Part shown: one piece after another, positions 6,698 to 12,738 of the stretch
Layout of the letters: each line of letters starts with the position of its first letter
Position numbering within the stretch: position 1 is the first letter of the stretch
NCBI GenBank assembly: GCA_017508505.1
Contig: JAFVYT010000023.1
Span: forward strand, 1 to 12,792
Direction: 5' to 3'
DNA length: 12,792 nt
Source of the DNA: Clostridia bacterium
Lineage (GTDB): Bacteria; Bacillota_A; Clostridia; Oscillospirales; SIG627
The notes under the pieces: model-generated
The model's database searches: none
The model's input: only the letters and a program-made list of their open reading frames with translations
Told to the model about the DNA's origin: nothing
Made by a program: the position numbers and the translations under genes

Positions 6698-6869
6698 ACC
6701 CGATCAGTGTGTATTCAAACATTTCGTAATGCAGGTGGCTTCCCACGTCCGAGCCCGCAGGCAAAAGGGCCAAGGCGATGAAAACGTCCTCGGTGCATTT
6801 CCCCGACAGATCGGAAAGGTAGGCGTATTCCCCCTCAATGGCACGCAAAACGTAATCCTTCGGCTCCAT
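6696..6869 (-). CDS. Conserved-looking 57-aa protein
   Basis: A short gene encoding 57 residues, MEPKDYVLRAIEGEYAY to the end EMFEYTLIG. ATG6869 has a strong GGAGGAAGGAAA ribosome site, an adjacent promoter (6896-6924) and a terminator overlapping its stop, so the unit is complete and monocistronic. The composition is coding-like, with hydrophobic residues alternating in a beta-rich pattern: YAYLSDL (15-21), VFIALALLP (29-37), then HLHYEMFEYTL (45-55). There is no signal peptide or membrane helix, and one Cys (25). I recall similar short Firmicute proteins with an ALLP...HYE(M/L)..YTL ending, but none with an assigned role. It might be a small beta-rich regulatory or structural protein. Confidence 0.82.
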   Translation of the reverse strand: MEPKDYVLRAIEGEYAYLSDLSGKCTEDVFIALALLPAGSDVGSHLHYEMFEYTLIG

Positions 6870-6895
6870 TTTCCTTCCTCCCCGTGTTTTTTTTC

Positions 6896-6924
6896 ATCTT
6901 ACACGCTTTTTCCCTTTTTGTAAA
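6896..6924 (-). promoter_or_regulatory. Promoter of the 57-aa gene
   Basis: On the minus strand TTTACA (6924-6919), a 17-base spacer and TAAGAT (6901-6896). The expected start lies about 20 bases before ATG6869. It is back-to-back with the plus-strand promoter at 6938-6966. Confidence 0.75.
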
Positions 6925-6937
6925 GGACTTTTTTTCG

Positions 6938-6966
6938 TTGACAGAAAAAAGGATTTTTTTTATAAT
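6938..6966 (+). promoter_or_regulatory. Perfect-consensus promoter of the YD-repeat lipoprotein
   Basis: TTGACA (6938-6943), exactly 17 bases and TATAAT (6961-6966), both boxes perfect, with seven T directly before the -10. The start should lie near 6973. AAAGGAG (6982-6988) then sits eight bases before ATG6997. Confidence 0.93.
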
Positions 6967-6996
6967 GGGCATATAAAAAACAAAGGAGAACAACGA

Positions 6997-8097
6997 ATGA
7001 AACGGATCTTGACCCTATTTCTCGTTTGTCTTTTGACCGTATCCTTATTCTCTGCCTGCACCCCCGCGGAAACGGGGACCGAGGAGACCTGCGCGACCCT
7101 GACTGAGGTCACGGAAGAGGAGGACACCGTTCCCGACAGTGAAAAGGTGGACGCGAGCGTTCCCGTCCGCAATTCTACAGGCTCCTGGGAGCTGGTCTAT
7201 ACCTATGACAAAAAAGGCAACCTTCTGGAGGCCAGAGAGCTCTCCGACGGAAAGGAGCTGAGCCGCAGCGAGTATACCTATGACAAAAAGGGAAATCGCC
7301 TGACGAGTGTAGACTATGCCGAGGGGAAGGAAAAGGACAGAAGCGAATATACCTATGATGAGAACGGCAACGCTTTAAGCTGGACGAACTACGTTATGGG
7401 AGAAAAGAACGAGGTCTTTTACACCTATGACGAAAACGGCCGTATGCTCACCCTGACCCACCGCAGGGACGGGGAGGAAAAGACGCGGATCCATTACCGC
7501 TACGAGGCTTTTGAGGAGCCCGTGGAGGAGGCCTTTTACGAAAACGGTGCGGAAAACGGCAAAAACCTGCGGGAGTTTGACGCCGAGGGGAGGCTTCTCC
7601 GGGAGTCGTACGTCAAGGACGACCTGGAGGTCAACGCCACGATCTATGCCTATGACGACAAGGGGAATCTCGTCCAAGAGCTCTACACCTCCTATGAATT
7701 GGAGGAGGGCAAATACGTCTACCTCTACGACGACAAGGGAAATAAGACCGAGGAGCATTACTACTACATCGGGGAAGAGGTCTCCCACACGGTCTTTACC
7801 TATGATGAAAAGGGAAATTGCCTTGAGGAAAGAACCCTTGCGGACGGGCTTGAGGTGGAGAAGCGCTCCTACACGTATAATGACGCAGGAAAGCTTTCCG
7901 AGTCGAAATGGTTTGCAGAGGGAGATATGGTGGAGCAGGTGAATTACACCTACGACGAAAAGGGAAATCTCCTGTCCGAGACCTATTTGGATCGCTACGG
8001 CCAGAATGCGGTCTATACCTACGAATATGCGACCCTACGGGTGACAAAGGAAAAGGCCGAGGAGCTGGAGAAGGTCGCCGCCATCGGAGAGGATTGA
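6997..8097 (+). CDS. Lipoprotein with twelve YD-type repeats
   Basis: A 366-aa protein. The lipobox Phe18-Ser-Ala-Cys21 follows a Lys-Arg start and a hydrophobic stretch, so Cys21 should be lipidated and the protein anchored on the outer membrane face. Residues 22-65 are an acidic, Thr/Glu-rich linker. Residues 68-343 are a chain of units each beginning Tyr-x-Tyr-Asp and usually continuing -x-Lys-Gly-Asn-x-Leu, like the RHS/YD repeats of Gram-positive wall proteins. The last 20 residues are helical and charged. In RHS toxins such repeats form a shell around a C-terminal toxin, but here no toxin domain follows and the chain is far too short to close. Surface adhesion, wall or sugar binding is possible. 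GH28 follows after 46 bases with no terminator, so the two are probably co-transcribed. Confidence 0.88.
   Translation: MKRILTLFLVCLLTVSLFSACTPAETGTEETCATLTEVTEEEDTVPDSEKVDASVPVRNSTGSWELVYTYDKKGNLLEARELSDGKELSRSEYTYDKKGNRLTSVDYAEGKEKDRSEYTYDENGNALSWTNYVMGEKNEVFYTYDENGRMLTLTHRRDGEEKTRIHYRYEAFEEPVEEAFYENGAENGKNLREFDAEGRLLRESYVKDDLEVNATIYAYDDKGNLVQELYTSYELEEGKYVYLYDDKGNKTEEHYYYIGEEVSHTVFTYDEKGNCLEERTLADGLEVEKRSYTYNDAGKLSESKWFAEGDMVEQVNYTYDEKGNLLSETYLDRYGQNAVYTYEYATLRVTKEKAEELEKVAAIGED
7198..8025 (+). repeat. Twelve YD-type protein repeats with a 25-residue period
   Basis: The YxYD positions fall at residues 68, 93, 118, 142, 167, 192, 217, 242, 267, 292, 317 and 340 of the lipoprotein, so the spacing is 25 residues except 24 once and 23 at the end. 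Units 5 and 6 are degenerate (YRYE, REFD). The repeats are conserved at protein level and diverged at DNA level, so this is not a recent tandem duplication. Confidence 0.85.
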
Positions 8098-8143
8098 GAT
8101 TCGGAAAGAAATAATAAAAGGAATAAAAAAGAAAGAGAGACAA

Positions 8144-9478
8144 ATGATAAACTGCAACGTCAAGGACTTCGGTGCCGTGGGGGACGGCAAGACCCTGAGC
8201 ACCGCGGCCATACAGGCCGCTATCGACCATTGCGCCGCACACGGCGGCGGTCGCGTGATTCTGGAGGGAGGCCGCTATCTCTGCGGCAGGATCGATTTGA
8301 GATCGGGAGTGGACCTGCACCTTGAGCGGGATTCCGTTTTGCTGGGCTCCACGGATTATCAGGACTTTCCCGAGATCGAGACCGACGTCTGGAAAACGGA
8401 GTTTGCACCGCGCTTTAATCGGCGCTGTATGATCTACGCGGAAAACTGTGAGGATATTGCCATTACCGGTCGGGGTAAGATCGACTGTCAGGGAGAGGCC
8501 TACGTGGTTCCTATGACCGAGGAGGAAATGGCGAATCGTCCTCATATGTCCTACCTTCACAAAAAGATCCCGCTTCCCGCGGATTTTGTCCCCTTGGAGG
8601 GATCGATCAACCACGTGGGCACCTACCCCCACAATCTGGATCCCCGCATCACCAGCCTTGCCCCTGCCAGAGTGGTGTTCTTCATCGGCTGCACCAACGT
8701 TTTGGTGGAGGATGTTTCTATGGTCAATCAGTTCGGCGGCTGGGGCTACTGGATCTGCGACTGCACCTGCGTCCGCTTCGATCGGGTGCAGATCCGCTCG
8801 GCGGTGGACATCCCCAACAACGACGGCATCCACATCAACTGCTGCACCGACGTCAATATCTCCAATTGTAATATTACAAGCGGCGACGACTCCATCGTCA
8901 TTCGCGCCCTTTCGAGTCTTTTGCACCGTCCGACCCCCTGCGAGAGGATCACCGTCACCAATTGCAACCTGACCAGCCACACCTGCGGGGTGCGCATCGG
9001 CTATATCGACGACGGCGTGATGCGCAATATGACCTTTTCCAACCTGACGATCACCCATAGCTCCATGCCCATTTGCATTCGCCTCCCGGGGAATACCGCA
9101 CCGCACCGTATGAGCGATCAGGGGGTGGAGGACAGCTTCATCGAGAACATTTCCTTTTCCAATATCATCATCGATCGCTGCTACAGCTTTCCCGTGCGCG
9201 TAGAGATCGAGGAGCATTGCCGATGCAAGGCCATTCGAAACATATACTTCAGTGGCATCCACGCAAGCGGAGCCAAAATGCCTCGCATCAAGGGCAGAGC
9301 CGATTGCCACGTGGAAAACGTGTATTTCAACGATTGCCACTTTGCCCACGTGCCCTATTCCGAAATCCCCACCAAATACGCCGCCCGTATGGACGCCCTG
9401 AAAAAGCCTATGACCTGGCCGGACTTTTCCTGCGTGGACAATCTCGTTCTGAGCAATACCTTTTTCAACCTGCTGTGA
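8144..9478 (+). CDS. GH28 (polygalacturonase)-like protein, cytosolic
   Basis: A 444-aa right-handed beta-helix protein. The start (VKDFGAVGDGKT near residues 6-17, then AIQAAIDHCAAHGGG at 22-36) is the classic opening of GH28 and pectate-lyase-fold proteins. Family GH28 hydrolyses galacturonan or rhamnogalacturonan with an N-T-D, D-D, G-H-G and R-I-K signature. Here these read N225-N226-D227 before GIH, G247-D248-D249, T280-C281-G282 before VRIG, and R313-L314-P315. The acid residues are kept, but the His of GHG is Cys281 with His279 two places earlier, and RIK is altered. There is no signal peptide, so it would act on imported oligosaccharides in the cytosol. The ribosome site before ATG8144 is weak (AGAGAG). 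It is the second gene after the YD lipoprotein. Activity is plausible but unproven. Confidence 0.85.
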   Translation: MINCNVKDFGAVGDGKTLSTAAIQAAIDHCAAHGGGRVILEGGRYLCGRIDLRSGVDLHLERDSVLLGSTDYQDFPEIETDVWKTEFAPRFNRRCMIYAENCEDIAITGRGKIDCQGEAYVVPMTEEEMANRPHMSYLHKKIPLPADFVPLEGSINHVGTYPHNLDPRITSLAPARVVFFIGCTNVLVEDVSMVNQFGGWGYWICDCTCVRFDRVQIRSAVDIPNNDGIHINCCTDVNISNCNITSGDDSIVIRALSSLLHRPTPCERITVTNCNLTSHTCGVRIGYIDDGVMRNMTFSNLTITHSSMPICIRLPGNTAPHRMSDQGVEDSFIENISFSNIIIDRCYSFPVRVEIEEHCRCKAIRNIYFSGIHASGAKMPRIKGRADCHVENVYFNDCHFAHVPYSEIPTKYAARMDALKKPMTWPDFSCVDNLVLSNTFFNLL

Positions 9479-9540
9479 TCCCTTGAAGGCGCCATCACCC
9501 GCGACAGCGGCAACGTTGCATTGCTTTGCGTAAATTGACC

Positions 9541-9578
9541 AAAAAACTCCCGAGGCATATAGCTTCGGGAGTTTCTTT
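9541..9578. terminator. Bidirectional terminator between GH28 and the mutY fragment
   Basis: AAACTCCCGAGGC (9544-9556) pairs with GCTTCGGGAGTTT (9562-9574), including one G-T wobble, around the loop ATATA. Six A at 9541-9546 give a U6 tract on the minus strand. TTTCTTT gives a weaker tract on the plus strand. Confidence 0.88.
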
Positions 9579-9593
9579 GTTAGACGGGCTTTG

Positions 9594-9821
9594 TTATTTT
9601 GTGTTTTCCTTTGCTGTTCGGCAGGAGGCAAGGGCGAAAACGTCGGGCAAATTCTCCAAAAAGCGATGATAGTAAGGAATCACCGCTTCGATCCTGGTTT
9701 GCTGAAGCATAATCTCGCTGATCCAGATGCGATACGGATCCCGCCCCTTGCGCCAGGGAAGCACTCTACCTTCCTTTTCAAAATAATTCACGACCAAGGA
9801 AACAAACCCCTTCGGTATCAA
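9594..9821 (-). pseudogene. mutY: Truncated mutY (5' fragment)
   Basis: The minus strand encodes 75 residues. The first 67 match the N-terminus of the full MutY at 11614-12648 at about 56 of 67 positions, including the segment around PWRKGRDPYRIWISEIMLQQ and the Glu that is catalytic in MutY. The match breaks after ALASC, and eight unrelated residues (RTAKENTK) follow before the stop. The helix-hairpin-helix, the catalytic Asp, the [4Fe-4S] cysteines and the 8-oxoG-reading domain are all gone, so it cannot be a working glycosylase. The start codon is TTG (9821-9819) where the intact gene has ATG. Resemblance reaches upstream through the ribosome site to the -10 box. Many third-position differences from the intact gene imply a diverged copy that was truncated later, not a fresh duplication. 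Confidence 0.88.
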
Positions 9822-9849
9822 GTCCTTCCCCTCCCCTCATTTTTTCCTT

Positions 9850-9878
9850 ATTGTATCATGAAATATCACGATTTACAA
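9850..9878 (-). promoter_or_regulatory. Retained promoter of the mutY fragment
   Basis: On the minus strand TTGTAA (9878-9873), 17 bases, TACAAT (9855-9850) with an extended -10 TGA. The intact mutY has the same TACAAT box with an extended TGG. The fragment may therefore still be transcribed. Confidence 0.65.
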
Positions 9879-9901
9879 GAAAAACGACAGAGCAATTCCA
9901 A

Positions 9902-9930
9902 TTGACAAAGAAATTTTTTTCTTCTATAAT
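9902..9930 (+). promoter_or_regulatory. Perfect-consensus promoter of the ceramidase-like gene
   Basis: TTGACA (9902-9907), exactly 17 bases and TATAAT (9925-9930), both perfect, with a T-rich spacer. The start should lie near 9937. It is back-to-back with the mutY-fragment promoter. Confidence 0.93.
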
Positions 9931-9949
9931 GAAAAAAAGATTTGATTTC

Positions 9950-9956
9950 AAGGAGG
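9950..9956 (+). promoter_or_regulatory. Ribosome binding site fixing a GTG start
   Basis: AAGGAGG, complementary to the 3' end of 16S rRNA, lies five bases before GTG9962. The in-frame ATG at 9929 overlaps the TATAAT box and precedes the transcription start, so GTG is the true start. Confidence 0.88.
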
Positions 9957-9961
9957 TCCCT

Positions 9962-11290
9962 GTGCTTTGCGGCTTTTCACAGATTCGCTTTGACGATGCT
10001 TTCGATTACCGAATCGGCGGTACCTTTACGAACTACCTTAAATCCGAAACAGAATTTCACACGCCTCTTTACGCCACCGCTTGGGCCGTCAAAAGCGGAG
10101 AAGATAGCTTCATCTGGGTTTCCCTTGACGTAGCCCGCGTGGTAGAAACGGACGCCGACACCGTGCGGAATATGATCTCGCAGGAAACGGGCGTCCCCTT
10201 CGACCATATTTTGATCTCAGCCACCCACAATCACACAGGTCCCACCGCTCGCGCCAGCATTTCCCCCTATTTTCCCACAGGAGACCTTTCCTATTTCGAT
10301 AAGCTTTGGGACGTAGCGTGCCGTGCCGGAGTCGCAGCGTGGAACGATACGGAGCAGGTGACCTATTCCTACGCTACCTGCGAGGAAAAGGCTTGCACCC
10401 ACAACAGACGGTATCTGATGGATACGGGAATCAGCAGAATGCACCCCGGCGGTAAGGGCTTTCCCGGACGGCTGATGAAGGAGGGACCCGAGGATCCCCA
10501 GCTGCAAGCCATCTGGTTCCAGAAAGAGGGAGAAATCCGCGGTATTTTAGTCCATTACTCTGCACACCCTTCTCTTTTATACGGCTTGAAGGTCACCTCC
10601 TCGGATTATCCGGGCGTTTTGCGAAGAACCCTCCAGCAGGTCTATGGAGAAAACGTTCCCGTTATGTTTCTTCAGGGCTGTGCGGGCAACCTGACTCCTC
10701 GGGATCACGAAAACGATGCAGATTGGGCAAAAGGGATCCGCGGCACCGAGCGGATCGGCAAAGCCCTGGCGGGCGACGTGATCCGTATGATCTCCCTGAC
10801 CCGCGAGGAAGAGGATACCGACCGCATCCGTTTGCTATCCTCCAAGGTAAGGATCGACCTCAGAGAGGTAACAGAGGAGGATCGAAAAAAATCCGATGAG
10901 ATCTTCGCCCTTTTGGAACAGGATCGGGATGCCTTCTTTGCCTTGAACGTATCAAAAAAAGCCTATGCCAACAAGGTGCGAAACCTGATGGATAAATGGA
11001 AACTCGGAGCCTATGAGGAGGTTCCCGTCCACGCCATCCAAATAGGCAATATCACCTTCGTCACCAATCCCGCAGAGCTTTTCTGCGAATATCAGCTCGA
11101 CTTAAAGGAGCGGATGGGACCGAGGACCCTTTGCGTAGAATTGACAAACGGCGGTATTTGCTATGTCGCCACAAAGCAGGGTTATCTGTTAAAGGGATAC
11201 GAGGTGGACGCCGGCTTTTACGACTACTTTGCCGGTGAGCGAATCGAGGAAGCTATGATCGATTTGGGACAAAAGGTCCGAGAATTATAA
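9962..11290 (+). CDS. Neutral ceramidase superfamily protein, short cytosolic form
   Basis: A 442-aa protein starting at GTG9962 (see the ribosome site at 9950-9956). Motifs place it in the neutral/alkaline ceramidase N-terminal-domain family: THNHTGP (88-94), HYSAHP (198-203) before a SSDYPG turn (213-218), FLQGCAGNLTP (236-246), NPAE (369-372) and CYVATKQGY (400-408). In the bacterial ceramidase the zinc ligands are two His, a Glu and a Tyr; by position His91 or His89, His202, Glu372 and Tyr401 or Tyr408 could fill these roles. Classic ceramidases are secreted and have a C-terminal Ig-like domain; this one has no signal peptide and no such domain, so it should act inside the cell. True ceramide hydrolysis is doubtful. 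Another amide or carbohydrate-linked substrate is equally possible. A single-gene unit with a very strong promoter. Confidence 0.85.
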   Translation: MLCGFSQIRFDDAFDYRIGGTFTNYLKSETEFHTPLYATAWAVKSGEDSFIWVSLDVARVVETDADTVRNMISQETGVPFDHILISATHNHTGPTARASISPYFPTGDLSYFDKLWDVACRAGVAAWNDTEQVTYSYATCEEKACTHNRRYLMDTGISRMHPGGKGFPGRLMKEGPEDPQLQAIWFQKEGEIRGILVHYSAHPSLLYGLKVTSSDYPGVLRRTLQQVYGENVPVMFLQGCAGNLTPRDHENDADWAKGIRGTERIGKALAGDVIRMISLTREEEDTDRIRLLSSKVRIDLREVTEEDRKKSDEIFALLEQDRDAFFALNVSKKAYANKVRNLMDKWKLGAYEEVPVHAIQIGNITFVTNPAELFCEYQLDLKERMGPRTLCVELTNGGICYVATKQGYLLKGYEVDAGFYDYFAGERIEEAMIDLGQKVREL

Positions 11291-11334
11291 AAAATCATTC
11301 TCAATATACTTCCCTTACGAGGAAACCGGATCAT

Positions 11335-11378
11335 GAAAAAAGAACCCACACTTGTCAAAGACAAATGTGGGTTCTTTT
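11335..11378. terminator. Long bidirectional hairpin ending tRNA-Leu and the ceramidase-like gene
   Basis: AAAAGAACCCACA (11338-11350) pairs with TGTGGGTTCTTTT (11366-11378). After a C/A mismatch, TTGTC (11352-11356) pairs with GACAA (11360-11364) around AAA. The A-run at 11336-11341 gives U6 for the minus-strand tRNA, whose 3' end is one base away. The plus-strand tail is TTTTCT. Confidence 0.88.
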
Positions 11379-11379
11379 C

Positions 11380-11466
11380 TGGTGCCGGAAGCGGGGGTCG
11401 AACCCGCACGGTATCGCTACCACTGGATTTTGAGTCCAGCACGTCTGCCAATTCCATCATTCCGGC
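11380..11466 (-). tRNA. tRNA-Leu (anticodon CAA)
   Basis: On the minus strand an 87-base tRNA with encoded CCA. The acceptor stem is GCCGGAA/TTCCGGC with discriminator A. The anticodon stem is CTGGA/TCCAG with loop CTCAAAA, so the anticodon is CAA (11432-11430) and it reads UUG. A long variable arm (GGTA GCGA TACC) marks it as a class II tRNA, as expected for Leu. The T arm is GCGGG TTCGACC CCCGC. It has its own extended -10 promoter and a terminator touching its 3' end. Confidence 0.97.
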
Positions 11467-11475
11467 GCAAGGCTT

Positions 11476-11504
11476 ATTTTAGCATAAGCATTGGCAAAAA
11501 TCAA
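11476..11504 (-). promoter_or_regulatory. Promoter of tRNA-Leu
   Basis: On the minus strand TTGATT (11504-11499), 17 bases and TAAAAT (11481-11476) with an extended -10 TGC. The -10 box ends nine bases before the mature 5' end of the tRNA. Confidence 0.82.
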
Positions 11505-11554
11505 GATGTTTTGAAAAAAATGTTTCCCCTTGGGAAAAATCCCGTGAGCGGGGG

Positions 11555-11583
11555 GTGACGGAGCGCGTTTTTTGTGGTACAAT
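11555..11583 (+). promoter_or_regulatory. Promoter of intact mutY
   Basis: GTGACG (11555-11560), 17 bases and TACAAT (11578-11583) with an extended -10 TGG at 11575-11577. The start should lie near 11590, just before the GGAGGG ribosome site at 11601-11606. Confidence 0.65.
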
Positions 11584-11613
11584 GGAAAAAAACAAAAAAA
11601 GGAGGGCAAGGAG

Positions 11614-12648
11614 ATGATACCCAAGGGCTTTGTATCTGCGGTGGTGGCCTATTTTGCGGAAAACGGAAGAGTGCTGCCTTGGCGCGAGGGGCGGGATCCC
11701 TATCGTATTTGGATCAGCGAGATTATGCTGCAGCAGACCCGCATTGAGGCGGTTATTCCGTATTATCATCGCTTCCTTTCTCTTTTGCCCAACGTTTCCG
11801 CCCTTGCCGCCTGCCCTGAGGATCAGCTCCTCAAGCTTTGGGAGGGGCTGGGATATTATTCCCGTGCGCGGAACCTGAAGCGCGCGGCGGAGCGGATCGT
11901 GGCGGATTTCGGGGGAGAGCTCCCGCGGGAGGCGGCGCTTCTGCGCACGCTCCCCGGCATCGGGGAGTACACGGCGGGGGCCATTGCCTCCATCGCCTAC
12001 GGCAGATCCGAGCCCGCTGTGGACGGGAACGTTCTGCGGGTTTTGGCCCGTGTGATGGGGGATGATTCCGACGTTGCCCTCCCCGCCACGAAAAAGCGCT
12101 TCACCGCGCTTCTTTCCGAGGTTTACCCCGAGGGAGACTCTGCCGCCCTTCTTACCGAGGGCATTATGGAGATCGGGGAGCGGATCTGCATCCCCAACGG
12201 TGCGCCTCTTTGCTCCGTGTGTCCTCTGCGGTCTCTTTGCCGTGCGGGGGCGGATGGCTCGTGGGAGCGGATTCCCTTTAAAAGCCCGAAAAAGGAAAGA
12301 AAAAAGGTCAAGATGACCGTGTTTCTCCTTTCCTGTGGGGACTTTTTTGCCCTGCGCAAGCGGGGTGAGGGCGGTCTTCTTGCGGGGATGTGGGAATTCT
12401 TCCATCTGGAGGGGCACCTGACCCGTGCCGAGGCCGCCGAGGCCCTGCGGGCTGCGGGAATGGAGCCCGTGAGCCTTGTCTCCATTGGCTCTGCCCGTCA
12501 TATTTTCACCCATTTGGAGTGGGAGATGCGCGGCTTTCGGGTGGAATTGGAGAATCAGACCGAGGGGTTGGAGTGGTTTACCAAGGAGCAGATCCTCTCC
12601 TCCTGCGCCATTCCCGGTGCCTTCCGCTATTTCAGGGACAAGCTATGA
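11614..12648 (+). CDS. mutY: A/G-specific adenine glycosylase MutY
   Basis: A 344-aa protein of normal MutY length that removes adenine mispaired with 8-oxoguanine in base-excision repair. Visible parts: LQQTRIE with catalytic Glu45; helix-hairpin-helix LPGIGEYTAGAI (113-124); the catalytic Asp137 in AVDGNV; [4Fe-4S] cysteines C192, C200, C203 and C209 with C-x7-C-x2-C-x5-C spacing; and a C-terminal NUDIX-like domain from about 232 with RHIFTH (295-300), equivalent to the FSH motif that senses 8-oxoG. ATG11614 is chosen because GGAGGG (11601-11606) is eight bases upstream and the N-terminus aligns with the truncated copy at 9594-9821; an in-frame ATG at 11572 overlaps the promoter. Cys spacing is one residue longer than in the E. 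coli enzyme, which I take to be lineage-typical. A single-gene unit with its own terminator. Confidence 0.96.
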   Translation: MIPKGFVSAVVAYFAENGRVLPWREGRDPYRIWISEIMLQQTRIEAVIPYYHRFLSLLPNVSALAACPEDQLLKLWEGLGYYSRARNLKRAAERIVADFGGELPREAALLRTLPGIGEYTAGAIASIAYGRSEPAVDGNVLRVLARVMGDDSDVALPATKKRFTALLSEVYPEGDSAALLTEGIMEIGERICIPNGAPLCSVCPLRSLCRAGADGSWERIPFKSPKKERKKVKMTVFLLSCGDFFALRKRGEGGLLAGMWEFFHLEGHLTRAEAAEALRAAGMEPVSLVSIGSARHIFTHLEWEMRGFRVELENQTEGLEWFTKEQILSSCAIPGAFRYFRDKL

Positions 12649-12697
12649 AAAAGGGGATGTAAAAAAAGCGCAGACCGCCTATTCCTATAAAACAAAA

Positions 12698-12738
12698 GGG
12701 ATTCTTTGGAATAAAACGTCCGAAGAATCCCGTTTTTT
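12698..12738 (+). terminator. Terminator of mutY
   Basis: GGGATTCTTTGGA (12698-12710) pairs with TCCGAAGAATCCC (12719-12731), including one T-G wobble, around ATAAAACG. Six T follow at 12733-12738. Confidence 0.92.

Noticed and set aside
6997..8097. YD-repeat gene as an RHS polymorphic toxin
   Set aside because: It is only 366 residues, has no toxin domain or conserved RHS core boundary, and no immunity gene follows; the next gene is GH28-like.
7796..9631. Long minus-strand open frame (611 codons) opposite the GH28-like gene
   Set aside because: It spans the YD lipoprotein end, GH28, a terminator and part of the mutY fragment, with no start context or domain. The GH28 frame is clearly the coding one.
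9594..9821. The 75-aa mutY-like frame as a functional small protein
   Set aside because: It lacks the helix-hairpin-helix, catalytic Asp and Fe-S cysteines and ends in unrelated residues, so a remnant is the simpler explanation.
11224..11558. Short frames over the tRNA-Leu, one on each strand (ELADVLDSKSSGSDTVRVR on minus, VPEAGVEPARYRYHW on plus)
   Set aside because: These are the familiar spurious translations of a tRNA-Leu gene and its complement.
11508..11570. Small GC-rich hairpins (for example TTTCCC/GGGAAA) between tRNA-Leu and mutY considered as a regulatory RNA
   Set aside because: Stems are short, are placed upstream of the mutY promoter, and lack a conserved structure or U-tract.
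11479..12513. Minus-strand open frame (344 codons) opposite mutY
   Set aside because: Antisense to a complete MutY with all catalytic motifs; Arg/Pro/Gly-rich shadow.
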